Assembly (NCBI GenBank): GCA_016705685.1
Contig: JADJLB010000002.1
Location: forward strand, 124,001-188,000
Reading direction: 5' to 3'
Origin: Propionivibrio sp.
GTDB lineage: Bacteria > Pseudomonadota > Gammaproteobacteria > Burkholderiales > Rhodocyclaceae
DNA length: 64,000 bases
Shown: piece after piece, positions 35,345 through 46,537 of the stretch
Position numbering within the stretch: position 1 is the first letter of the stretch
How the letters are laid out: each line of letters opens with the position of its first letter
Notes under the pieces: generated by a model
The model's database searches: none
The model's input: only the letters and a program-made list of their open reading frames with translations
What the model was told of the DNA's origin: nothing
Program-made: the position numbers and the translations under genes

Positions 35345-36157
35345 ATGAGAGTGGGCCAGGTTGGTCAAAACGACAAATTTGCAGATCCAATCATGATCCG
35401 CGCTTACAACGACGGCCATAAGGGGGCGACCGCGTTTTTCCGTAACCGGCCTTTCCTCGATACCTTCTTTTCCACGTTGAGATCACGCTGTGCGGGGCGT
35501 ATCAAGATTCTGGTTCATGCGTCTTCGGTAGGTGCGGAACCGTACTCGCTGGCTCAGTGGTGGCTAAACCGGGTCCTGCCTCGGTGCAACGAGGGTTGGG
35601 ATATCGACATTGCAGCAACTGACATCGATTCCGGATTCCTGGCCTTTTCGCAGCAAGCCAGCTACCCGCATGGTTTGTTGGCGGGCATGACCGAAGAAGA
35701 GCAGTCCTGGTTTGAGAAGAAGGAAGGGCAGATTGTCGTGCCGTCCAGAGCGCGCAATCTGGTCAGATTTCTGCAGCCGATGAGTTTTGTCGATGGCGAC
35801 CCGAGAGAAGTGTTTGACGCTGTGCTGGTAATGAATGCCTTGACTTATGTGTCAGCGGCCGATCAGTCATCGTCGTTCGACAGGTGGGTTTCTTACGCCC
35901 GGCATGTTCTCGCAGTTACGGCGTTCCACCCAGATTCAATACTGGACGATCTCGTTCGTTCCGGCTTTGCCCCTTGCATGGAAAATCATCGTCAAATCCA
36001 CGAGGCGTGGGGAGATCGGTTGGTAAAGGAGCCGGTTGCACCAGACAGCGCTGATTATTCGTGGCGCCTCCCACCCTACGATACTGCTATTTCGGACTAC
36101 GCCTATCGTTACGGATCAGTTTTTCTGCGCGAGAACGCCAATGCAGGCGTGTTGTAG
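35345..36157 (+). CDS. CheR-like SAM-dependent methyltransferase, diverged
   Basis: This 270-residue protein resembles the catalytic domain of CheR methyltransferases. The parallels are FFRNRPFLDTFF for the FFR motif, HASSVGAEPYSLAQW for the SAM-binding WSAGCSTGEEPYS loop, ATDID at 91-95, and VLVMNALTYV for the IFCRNVLIYF block. The N-terminal helical domain of true CheR is absent and the motifs are diverged, so receptor methylation is unlikely. It starts 37 bp after the glycosyltransferase fusion on the same strand. I infer a role in methylating flagellin or its glycan. No chemotaxis receptors or cheB are nearby. Confidence 0.65.
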   Translation: MRVGQVGQNDKFADPIMIRAYNDGHKGATAFFRNRPFLDTFFSTLRSRCAGRIKILVHASSVGAEPYSLAQWWLNRVLPRCNEGWDIDIAATDIDSGFLAFSQQASYPHGLLAGMTEEEQSWFEKKEGQIVVPSRARNLVRFLQPMSFVDGDPREVFDAVLVMNALTYVSAADQSSSFDRWVSYARHVLAVTAFHPDSILDDLVRSGFAPCMENHRQIHEAWGDRLVKEPVAPDSADYSWRLPPYDTAISDYAYRYGSVFLRENANAGVL

Positions 36158-36199
36158 GTCGTCTTTGGAAAGCAGTCCGCAATGTGGCAGTTTATGCGA

Positions 36200-36808
36200 T
36201 CAGCCTTGAGGAACGGTTTCGGCAAAAGCCGGGCGCAGCATGAGCTTGGCGTATAGGCGGGCGAGATTGGGGTGCTTTTCGTTCCAGGCGATTTCCGGGA
36301 AGCGGAAGGCGAGGTAACCCAGCGCACAGCCCGTGGCGATATCGGCCAGCGAGAAGTGCGAGTTGGTACACCAGGTGTTTTCACCGAGGTGTTCAGCCAT
36401 GTAGTCGAGGCCGCGAATGACCTTGCTTTCCTGCCGAGCGATCCAGTCGGCGCCTTGCTCCTTGGCGGGGCGCTTCTTCTCCAGGAAGATCAGTGCGGCC
36501 GCATCGCAAATACCGTCAGCGAGCGCTTCCCAGCGTTTGACTTCGGTCCGTTCGCGGTTTTGCGCGGGCATCAGCTTGTTGTTTGGGGCCACATTGTCGA
36601 GATACTCGGCGATAACCCGTGAATCGAAAAGAACAGTCTCGTCGTCAAGCACCAGTACCGGAATCTTGCCCAAGGGGTTGATGTTTGGAACATCCGATTC
36701 AGTCGTCCACGGTGAGTCGATGGCAAGATCGTATTCGATTTTCTTTTCGGCCAGAACGATGCGCACCTTGCGAACAAAGGGACTGGTCAGTGATCCGATA
36801 AGCTTCAT
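36200..36808 (-). CDS. Glutathione S-transferase family protein
   Basis: The 202-residue protein has an N-terminal thioredoxin-like domain: MKLIGSLTSPFVRKVRIVLAEKKI, with Ser7 or Ser9 as the probable catalytic residue, then PLGKIPVLVLDDETVLFDSRVIAEYLD containing the cis-Pro and ES/DS glutathione-binding motif. A C-terminal all-helical domain follows, with FSLADIATGCALGYL. It is most like YibF-type GSTs of proteobacteria. It converges with the CheR-like gene and is divergent from purB. The substrate cannot be told from sequence. Confidence 0.88.
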   Translation of the reverse strand: MKLIGSLTSPFVRKVRIVLAEKKIEYDLAIDSPWTTESDVPNINPLGKIPVLVLDDETVLFDSRVIAEYLDNVAPNNKLMPAQNRERTEVKRWEALADGICDAAALIFLEKKRPAKEQGADWIARQESKVIRGLDYMAEHLGENTWCTNSHFSLADIATGCALGYLAFRFPEIAWNEKHPNLARLYAKLMLRPAFAETVPQG

Positions 36809-36859
36809 TGGCGCCCTGCTGGTAAATAATTCGGTCGGATTATAGCATTTACAACGTGA

Positions 36860-38289
<1,430 letters not shown>

Positions 38290-38290
<1 letters not shown>

Positions 38291-38580
38291 TGACCGATAT
38301 GCTGCACAAACCCATGATATGTTCCGGTTGCGAGCGCGAAGTACCTGCGCAGTCGAGTTTTTGCCCTTATTGCTGCGGTGAGGATGGCCGCCGTGGCGCG
38401 TTCATGCGCGGTGGATTCATCGGCGGAATCTTCGGTCTGATGGCCGGCGGGCTGGCCGCCTCGCTGTGGTCCTCAGTCATCGGTCAGGATCGCGTGACCT
38501 GGAGCATGACGCTTGGTGCGGTGCTTGCCGGTGCGACGCTGGGGATGATCTGGGGAGTCTTTCATCAACGGCGGAAATGA
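38290..38580 (+). CDS. Small zinc-ribbon membrane protein of unknown function
   Basis: I do not recognise a named family. The 96-residue product has a zinc-ribbon-like pair of cysteine knuckles, CSGCER and CPYCCGED (about residues 11-30), and then two hydrophobic segments (GGFIGGIFGLMAGGLAASLW and SMTLGAVLAGATLGMIWGVF). It ends with a basic HQRRK tail. It would sit in the inner membrane with the zinc knuckle in the cytoplasm. The ATG overlaps the purB stop (TGATG), so the two are coupled in translation. Confidence 0.7.
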
Positions 38581-38633
38581 AAAATGCATACAGTCCGGGC
38601 TGTTGTCCGGCACAGGCCAAAGGAGCCAATTAG

Positions 38634-38954
38634 GTGACGCAATTTGCCGACAATCTGAAGAAACTTCCGGGTATATCGCATCTGGTGGCGATCAATCTGC
38701 TTGATGCCGAGGGTCGCGTACTCGTATCCATCGAAAACAAAGCGGGCAGTCAGGGCTCGCTGGCCGTCTATAACCATCTGGCGCAGACTTTTGGCGCGAT
38801 TACCCCCGAGGCGGCACGAAAAGGGCTGGAACTCTTTGCCGAACACACCGAGGATGCCCGTGCGCATCCGGGAAAGCACCCCAACATTGATCGTTTGCTT
38901 GAGCTGATCGAGAACAACGTCACCTTGCGCATCAAACACAAGTTTGCGATTTGA
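38634..38954 (+). CDS. DUF2322 family protein
   Basis: The 106-residue protein starts at a GTG and matches what I know of the DUF2322 family, found mostly in beta- and gammaproteobacteria: FADNLKKLPGISHLVAINLLDAEGRVLVSI, then AVYNHLAQTFGAITPEAARKGLELFAEHTEDA and the family hallmark HPGKHPNIDRLLELI. Its function is unknown. It lies 53 bp after the zinc-ribbon gene and converges with secF. Confidence 0.8.
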   Translation: MTQFADNLKKLPGISHLVAINLLDAEGRVLVSIENKAGSQGSLAVYNHLAQTFGAITPEAARKGLELFAEHTEDARAHPGKHPNIDRLLELIENNVTLRIKHKFAI

Positions 38955-38972
38955 GCGTGTGGGCCGCTGTTT

Positions 38973-39917
38973 CTAGACGACGGCACCATCCTCGTTGGCG
39001 CCCTCGATCTGCTTCTTCGGTTTGATGAAGTTGCCGCGCGAGACGCCCAGCCACATCACCAGCGGGCTGGCCACGAGTACCGACGAATAGATCCCGAAGC
39101 AAATGCCGATCGTCAGTGCCAAGGCGAAATAGTGCAGGGTCTCGCCGCCGAACAGCAGCATGGACAGCACCATGAGCTGCGTGCAACCGTGGGTGATGAT
39201 GGTGCGCGAGATAGTGCTGGTAATGGCGTGATCAAGCACCTGGGGCGTGGTCAGACCGCGCACCTTCTTGAAGGTTTCACGAACACGGTCGAAGACCACG
39301 ACCGATTCATTGACCGAGTAACCCAGAACAGCCAGCACCGCCGCCAGCACTGAAAGCGAGAATTCCCACTGGAAAAAAGCGAAAAAGCCGAGAATGATGA
39401 CGACATCGTGCAGGTTGGCGATGATGGCCGAAACCGAAAAGCGCCACTCGAAGCGCAGGGCGAGGTAGATGACGATCCCGACGACGACCAGCAGCAAGGC
39501 CAGCGAACCGTTTTCGGCCAGTTCCTTACCCACCTGCGGGCCGACAAACTCGACGCGGCGCAAGGTGGCGCCAGGCGCTTCGGTGTTTAGTGCCGCCATC
39601 ACGGTTTCGCCAATCTTGGCGGAGCTTTGCTCGGCCTTGAGCGGCAGGCGAATCATGACATCGCGGCTGGAGCCAAAATTCTGCACGGCAATATCGTTAT
39701 AGCCGGCCTTGACGAGTCCCTCGCGAATCTGCTCCAGATTGGCCGCCTGGGCGTAATTGACCTCGATCAGCGTGCCGCCGGTGAATTCGACCGAAAGATG
39801 GAGGCCGCGGTGGAACAGAAAGAACACCGCCAGCAGGAAGGTGAGCAGCGAAATGACGTTGAACACCAGCGCGTGGCGCATGAACGGAATATCTTTTTTG
39901 ATGCGAAAAAATTCCAT
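38973..39917 (-). CDS. secF: SecF, protein translocase subunit
   Basis: SecF (314 residues) works with SecD, using proton motive force to aid Sec-dependent export. It has an N-terminal membrane helix (HALVFNVISLLTFLLAVFFLF) and a periplasmic segment (VEFTGGTLIEVNYA, the conserved FTGG). An RND-type five-helix domain follows, with GYSVNESVVVFDRVRETFKK and ISRTIITHGCTQL. It lies 12 bp after secD, in the usual yajC-secD-secF order. Confidence 0.97.
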   Translation of the reverse strand: MEFFRIKKDIPFMRHALVFNVISLLTFLLAVFFLFHRGLHLSVEFTGGTLIEVNYAQAANLEQIREGLVKAGYNDIAVQNFGSSRDVMIRLPLKAEQSSAKIGETVMAALNTEAPGATLRRVEFVGPQVGKELAENGSLALLLVVVGIVIYLALRFEWRFSVSAIIANLHDVVIILGFFAFFQWEFSLSVLAAVLAVLGYSVNESVVVFDRVRETFKKVRGLTTPQVLDHAITSTISRTIITHGCTQLMVLSMLLFGGETLHYFALALTIGICFGIYSSVLVASPLVMWLGVSRGNFIKPKKQIEGANEDGAVV

Positions 39918-39929
39918 CTTTGCTCGTCC

Positions 39930-41834
39930 TTATTTGGCTTTTGCTTTGGCGTTGGTTTTGGCCGTAGCCGCGGCCGTGTTGGCGCCTGGCTTCCAGATCT
40001 GGCCGATGGCCAGCGTTTCAAGCTTGCGCTGACGGCCGTAAATCAGATTGATCAGCGCACGCGATACGACCACGGCGGAGAACAGTGAGGTCAGAATGCC
40101 CAGGCAGTGCACCACGGCAAAGCCGCGTACGGGGCCGGAACCGAAAATCAGCAGCGCAATGCCGGCGATCAGCGTGGTGATGTTCGAGTCGAGAATCGTG
40201 TCGAAAGCGCGCTCGTAGCCGGTGTGGATGGCGTGTTGCGGAGTCGAGCCGTTACGCAGTTCCTCGCGAATACGTTCGTTGATCAGCACATTGGAGTCAA
40301 TGGCCATGCCCAGCGCCAACGCAATGGCGGCGATACCCGGCAGGGTCAGCGTGGCCTGAATCAGCGAAAGCAGGGCGATCAGGAAGAGCAGGTTGGAGGC
40401 CAGGGCAATCACCGAAACCAGACCGAACAGCATGTAGTACATGATCATGAAGGCGGAGATGGCGGCAAAACCCCACATCGTCGAATGAAAGCCCTTCTGG
40501 ATGTTTTCGGCGCCAAGGCTCGGGCCGATGGTGCGTTCTTCAATGATTTCCATCGGCGCGGCCAGCGAGCCGGCCCGCAACAGCAATGCGGTGTCGTTGG
40601 CCTCCATGGTGCTCATGCTGCCGGAGATCTGTACGCGTCCGCCACCGATTTCGGTCCGGATGACCGGTGCGGTAACCACTTCGCCCTTTCCTTTTTCAAT
40701 GAGCAGGATGGCCATGCGCTTGCCCACGTTTTCACGGGTGATTTCCCTGAAAATTCGCGATCCGGCCGAGTCCAGGGTTAGGTGAACCGCCGCTTCCTGG
40801 GTCTGGTTGTCGAAACCGGGCTGGGCATCGGTCAGGCGATCACCGGTCAATACGACTTGTTTCTTGACCAGCAGAGGCCGGCCACCGCGTTCGACGTAGA
40901 GTTCGGTCCCGAAGGGCACTTGCCCGGCCAGAGCCGCTTCCAATGCACCGGAAGTGTCGTCGACCATGCGGATTTCCAGCGTCGCGGTGCGGCCCAGAAT
41001 GTCCTTGGCTTTGGCCGTGTCCTGTACCCCCGGTAACTGGACAACGATGCGGTCGGCGCCTTGTTGGGCAATGACCGGCTCGGCAACGCCCAGCTCGTTG
41101 ATCCGGTTGTGCAGGGTGCTCATGTTCTGCTTGATGGCAAATTCCTGAATGCGCTTGATCGCCGTCGGCTTCATCGTGGCCACCAGCTTGAGGTCCGCGC
41201 CTTCGCCCTGATCGGCAAACTGCAGGTCCGGCTGATTGTCTTCCAGCGTTTGGCGCCCCTTGGTGCGGGTTTCCTCATCGCGGAAGCGGATGACGATGCG
41301 GTCGCCTTCCCGATTGACGCCGCCATGCCGGATCGTTTTGTCGCGCATCAGGCTGCGCAAATCCGCACTGATTGAATCCAGGCGTTTGGTCAGCGCTCCC
41401 TGCATATCGACCTGGAGCAGGAAGTGGACGCCGCCGCGCAGGTCGAGGCCAAGATACATTGGCAGCGCACCCAGGCTGGTGAGCCACTGTGGCGAACTCG
41501 AAAGCAGATTCAGCGCAACGACGTACTGCGGATCGCTGGCGTCGGGATTGAACTGCTTTTCGAGCAGATCCCTGGTTTTGAGCTGGGTGTCCGTATCCTT
41601 GAGCCGGACTTTGACGCCGTTGGCGTCGAGGAAGATACCAAAGCTTTCAACGCTCGCGGTCTTGAGCGTACTCTCGACGCGTTCCAGTGTTTTGGTATCG
41701 ACCTTGAGCGTGGCTTTGACGCTGGAGACTTGTACTGCCGGCGACTCGCCAAAAAAGTTCGGCAGCGTGTAGATCAGGCCGAATACCAGCGCGAGCGCGA
41801 CAATGATGTATTTCCAGAGCGGATAACGGTTCAT
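39930..41834 (-). CDS. secD: SecD, protein translocase subunit
   Basis: SecD (634 residues) is the partner of SecF in the inner membrane. It begins with a membrane helix (WKYIIVALALVFGLIYTLPNFF), followed by the conserved LGLDLRGGVHFLLQVD motif. A large periplasmic domain comes next, then the C-terminal RND membrane domain (IALALGMAIDSNVLINERIREELRNG, GFAVVHCLGILTSLFSAVVVSRALINLIYGRQR). The Lys/Ala-rich tail is typical. An 87 bp gap separates it from yajC. Confidence 0.97.
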   Translation of the reverse strand: MNRYPLWKYIIVALALVFGLIYTLPNFFGESPAVQVSSVKATLKVDTKTLERVESTLKTASVESFGIFLDANGVKVRLKDTDTQLKTRDLLEKQFNPDASDPQYVVALNLLSSSPQWLTSLGALPMYLGLDLRGGVHFLLQVDMQGALTKRLDSISADLRSLMRDKTIRHGGVNREGDRIVIRFRDEETRTKGRQTLEDNQPDLQFADQGEGADLKLVATMKPTAIKRIQEFAIKQNMSTLHNRINELGVAEPVIAQQGADRIVVQLPGVQDTAKAKDILGRTATLEIRMVDDTSGALEAALAGQVPFGTELYVERGGRPLLVKKQVVLTGDRLTDAQPGFDNQTQEAAVHLTLDSAGSRIFREITRENVGKRMAILLIEKGKGEVVTAPVIRTEIGGGRVQISGSMSTMEANDTALLLRAGSLAAPMEIIEERTIGPSLGAENIQKGFHSTMWGFAAISAFMIMYYMLFGLVSVIALASNLLFLIALLSLIQATLTLPGIAAIALALGMAIDSNVLINERIREELRNGSTPQHAIHTGYERAFDTILDSNITTLIAGIALLIFGSGPVRGFAVVHCLGILTSLFSAVVVSRALINLIYGRQRKLETLAIGQIWKPGANTAAATAKTNAKAKAK

Positions 41835-41921
41835 GGAGGCTTAACAAATGAAATGTTGGAAGCGAGACGCGGGAAGCGTGCGATGCCTGGCGTAACGCCG
41901 CACGCGCTGCACGCAAAAAAA

Positions 41922-42248
41922 TCAAAGCCCTTTGAGCGTGCCCTTCGGCAGAACCAGGGTAATCGCCGGCTTCTGCATCTGGATTTCGACGTTGTCGGCA
42001 ATCGCGATGGTGACGAAATCGTCGCCGACCTTGGTCAGTCTTCCGGCCAGTCCACCTTGCGTGACCACCTCATCGCCCTTGCCCAGCGCATCGAGCAAGG
42101 CTTTGTGTTCCTTGGCCTTTTTCATCTGTGGCCGAACCATCAAGAAGTAGAGGACGACGAACATCAGAATGATCGGCGCAAATTGCATGATATTGTCCAT
42201 CGGGCCGGCGGCGGCAGCCGTCTGAGCGTAAGCGTTGCTGATCAGCAC
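41922..42248 (-). CDS. yajC: YajC, Sec translocase accessory subunit
   Basis: YajC (108 residues) is a single-pass membrane protein of the SecDF-YajC complex. It has an alanine-rich start (MLISNAYAQTAAAAG) and one membrane helix (FAPIILMFVVLYFLMVRPQMKKAKEH, with the conserved RPQ-KK junction). A cytoplasmic domain follows, with GDEVVTQGGLAGRLTKV. It is first in yajC-secD-secF and follows tgt, the common tgt-yajC-secDF arrangement. Confidence 0.97.
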   Translation of the reverse strand: MLISNAYAQTAAAAGPMDNIMQFAPIILMFVVLYFLMVRPQMKKAKEHKALLDALGKGDEVVTQGGLAGRLTKVGDDFVTIAIADNVEIQMQKPAITLVLPKGTLKGL

Positions 42249-42300
42249 TTGGGTCTCCTTGGGAAAGCTTGAATCGAAAAAGCGTCGGAAAATAAGCGGG

Positions 42301-44491
<2,191 letters not shown>

Positions 44492-44515
44492 GCGAAAATT
44501 TGTCTGCGGGGCGGC

Positions 44516-44544
44516 TTGTCGGTCCGTGTTGAATCAAGGATAAT
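44516..44544 (+). promoter_or_regulatory. Sigma-70 promoter for tRNA-Leu
   Basis: TTGTCG (44516-44521), 17 bases, then GATAAT (44539-44544). This gives a start near 44552, about 27 bp upstream of the mature tRNA 5' end. It lies in the divergent gap between queA and the tRNA. Confidence 0.65.
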
Positions 44545-44578
44545 TCCGCCTCCTTCGGTTCGTCTCACGCGGACCCTG

Positions 44579-44665
44579 GCCGGGATGGCGGAATTGGTAG
44601 ACGCACTGGATTCAAAATCCAGCGGTGGTAACATCGTGGGGGTTCGATTCCCCCTCCCGGCACCA
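44579..44665 (+). tRNA. tRNA-Leu (anticodon CAA)
   Basis: The 87-nt gene has the acceptor stem GCCGGGA/TCCCGGC and an encoded 3' CCA (44663-44665). The D-arm is GGCGGAATTGGTAGACGC, and the anticodon stem CTGGA/TCCAG flanks loop TTCAAAA with anticodon CAA. A long variable arm is as expected for class II tRNAs, and the T arm contains GGTTCGATTCC. It reads UUG codons. The 3' end is a probable integration site, since an integrase remnant lies about 210 bp downstream. Confidence 0.97.
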
Positions 44666-44710
44666 ACTAACTGTTTGAAGTAGTCCGAAATATTCCACAA
44701 ACTCCTCTGA

Positions 44711-44734
44711 AACCCGCTTGAATGCGGGTTTTTT
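44711..44734 (+). terminator. Rho-independent terminator after tRNA-Leu
   Basis: AACCCGC, a 6-base loop, GCGGGTT and six T residues in all form a classical terminator 45 bp after the tRNA 3' end. Confidence 0.85.
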
Positions 44735-44800
44735 GTCTATACAGTCCGCAACTGTCCGAAGTGGCCCAATTGAATCCGGGTGTACCCCGGGGACACAATC

Positions 44801-44847
44801 GGGGGCACGTCGCCAAATACCCCGGTTTATCCTGAAAATGTGCCCCC
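44801..44847. repeat. Inverted repeat GGGGGCAC / GTGCCCCC upstream of integrase remnant
   Basis: Perfect 8-bp arms separated by 31 bases lie between the tRNA terminator and the integrase remnant. A related GGGGACAC copy lies just before the first arm. Such GGGGGCAC motifs are often seen near integrase genes of tRNA-linked islands and may be arm-type recombinase sites (inference). Confidence 0.4.
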
Positions 44848-44872
44848 AAAATTTGGAGGTTCGCACCTATGA

Positions 44873-45040
44873 CTGACAGGCAGAGAGATAGATAGTGCAA
44901 AATCCGAAGACAAACCCTACAAGCTAGGTGATGGGGGCGGATTGTACATTGACGTTCAGGGGAACGGTTCAAAGTGCTGGCGCATGAAGTACCGGATGGC
45001 CGGAAGAGGTAGGCGGCTGGCCTTTGGTGCCTACGATTGA
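44873..45040 (+). pseudogene. Integrase N-terminal remnant (P4-type tyrosine recombinase)
   Basis: The reading frame gives LTGREIDSAKSEDKPYKLGD, then GGGLYIDVQGNGSKCWRMKY and RMAGRGRRLAFGAYD before a stop. This matches the N-terminal arm-binding domain (DUF4102) of P4-type integrases, including DGGGLYL-V-xGSK-WR-KYR and the FGAY end. The original start codon is lost (a stop precedes LTG) and everything after FGAY, including the catalytic domain, is gone. It lies just downstream of tRNA-Leu in the normal orientation, so it marks an old integrated element. Confidence 0.85.
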
Positions 45041-45114
45041 CGACCTGCCTCAGTTTCTTGAACAAGTTACGCAGGACGTGACAAGAGCCCTCGTTTTCTG
45101 CACATGTTCGCGCC

Positions 45115-45141
45115 ATCGACATGTTCCCATAATGTGTCGAT
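45115..45141. promoter_or_regulatory. Upstream inverted-repeat operator of the fic gene
   Basis: ATCGACA-N13-TGTCGAT, perfect 7-bp arms. A second copy with the same arm sequence and spacing starts exactly 70 bp downstream. Probable binding site for a dimeric regulator (inference). Confidence 0.6.
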
Positions 45142-45168
45142 AAAACGAAAAATAATAGACGCATCTTG

Positions 45169-45197
45169 TTGACGTGTTGATTTCATCGACATACAGT
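45169..45197 (+). promoter_or_regulatory. Sigma-70 promoter of fic
   Basis: TTGACG (45169-45174), 17 bases, TACAGT (45192-45197). The start site would be near 45204, about 27 bp before the fic ATG. The -10 box lies inside the second inverted repeat, so a protein bound there would block transcription. Confidence 0.6.
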
Positions 45198-45211
45198 GCA
45201 TTTGTGTCGAA
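45185..45211. promoter_or_regulatory. Downstream inverted-repeat operator overlapping the fic promoter
   Basis: ATCGACA-N13-TGTCGAA, with 6 of 7 arm positions symmetric. It has the same arms and spacing as the repeat at 45115 and covers the -10 box. The two copies are 70 bp apart, close to seven helical turns, and so face the same side of the DNA. Confidence 0.6.
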
Positions 45212-45230
45212 GAAATCACCGGAAATAGAC

Positions 45231-46364
45231 ATGAGTGTGGAAGGCTGGAAACCCGAGCGTGCCTATAACGAACTGCCCCCCTTACCGCCGGTAAGGGAGA
45301 TCGAAACGCGCGTGGTGCTGAAACAGTGCATCGCCGCGCGGGCGGCATTGGCCGAATTGAAGCAGGCGGCAGAGCTGATCCCCAACCAAGCCATGCTGAT
45401 CAATACCTTGCCGCTGCTGGAAGCGCGCGCCAGTTCGGAAATTGAGAATATCGTCACCACTACGGACGAGCTGTTTCGTCATGTGGGCAATGAGGCGCAG
45501 GCCAATCCGGCTACCAAGGAGGCACTGCGCTACAGCCGTTCGCTGTTCGGCGGTTTCCGGGCGCTGAAACAATGCCCGCTCAATACGCGCACTGCGGAGC
45601 AGGTATGCACTACGATCAAGGGCGTGGAGATGTCAGTTCGGCGCACGCCGGGCACGACGCTGATAAACGATGCCACGGGCGCGACCATCTACACTCCGCC
45701 CGAAGGCGAGCGATTGTTGCGCGACCTACTGGCAAACTGGGAACGTTTTCTGCACAACGAGACCGACCTCGATCCCCTGATCCGCATGGCGGTCGGCCAC
45801 TACCAGTTCGAGGCGATCCACCCGTTTACCGACGGCAACGGGCGCACGGGGCGGGTGCTGAATAGCCTGTTCCTGATCCAGGAGGGCTTGCTGACCTTGC
45901 CCATCCTGTACTTGAGCCGCTACATCATCCAGAACAAGACGGACTATTACCGCCTGCTGTTGCAGGTCACCAGGGAGCAGGATTGGGAGCCCTGGCTGCT
46001 CTACATCATCAAGGGTGTGGGGCAAACGGCAAGCTGGACCACAGCCAAGATCGCAACAATCCGCGCCTTGTCGGAACACACCACGGAGCATGTGCGCGCC
46101 AGTCTGCCCAAGCTGTACAGCCATGAACTGGTGAGTCTGTTGTTCGAGTTGCCGTATTGCCGCATCAGCAGCCTGACCGAGGCAGGCATCGCCAAGCGCC
46201 AGACCGCCTCGCAATACCTGAAGCAACTGGTCGGGATCGGGGTGCTGGCCGAGGTGGAAGCCGGCAAGGAGAAACTGTTCATCCACCCCAAGCTGATGCA
46301 ATTGCTGACCCGCGACAGCAACGAATTTGTGCGGTACATAAAAGAAGGCGCAAGCGTTGCCTGA
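45231..46364 (+). CDS. Fic-family AMP-transferase with N-terminal inhibitory helix
   Basis: This 377-residue Fic protein attaches AMP (or a related group) to target proteins. The active-site motif [12 protein letters not shown] is intact at residues 197-208 with catalytic His197. The inhibitory motif SSEIEN (S/T-x-x-x-E-G/N) is at 68-73, so it is a class II Fic protein that inhibits itself. A Fic_N region ([12 protein letters not shown]) precedes it. The C-terminal third ([28 protein letters not shown]) looks like a winged helix-turn-helix that could bind DNA. I use the ATG at 45231; an earlier TTG would place the start inside the promoter. It is probable cargo of the tRNA-Leu element. Confidence 0.9.
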   Translation: MSVEGWKPERAYNELPPLPPVREIETRVVLKQCIAARAALAELKQAAELIPNQAMLINTLPLLEARASSEIENIVTTTDELFRHVGNEAQANPATKEALRYSRSLFGGFRALKQCPLNTRTAEQVCTTIKGVEMSVRRTPGTTLINDATGATIYTPPEGERLLRDLLANWERFLHNETDLDPLIRMAVGHYQFEAIHPFTDGNGRTGRVLNSLFLIQEGLLTLPILYLSRYIIQNKTDYYRLLLQVTREQDWEPWLLYIIKGVGQTASWTTAKIATIRALSEHTTEHVRASLPKLYSHELVSLLFELPYCRISSLTEAGIAKRQTASQYLKQLVGIGVLAEVEAGKEKLFIHPKLMQLLTRDSNEFVRYIKEGASVA

Positions 46365-46537
46365 TGAACGAAGTCACATTCCGTCAGAGTATCCGATCAC
46401 GCTCGGTCGGCTGGAAGGCGCCGGCAAGCATGGCAAGGCGCTGACAGCGGATTGCTTTCAGCCTTCGCGTTGTCTCGGAATGCGGGAAATAAGGTACGCT
46501 ACGTATGTTTCGCATGTGCCGCAAGTGGCATCCATGG

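Noticed and set aside
46365-46537. Short plus-strand frames after fic (for example from 46357)
   Set aside because: They have no ribosome site, match no family and overlap the start of the opposite transporter end. Composition alone does not support a gene.
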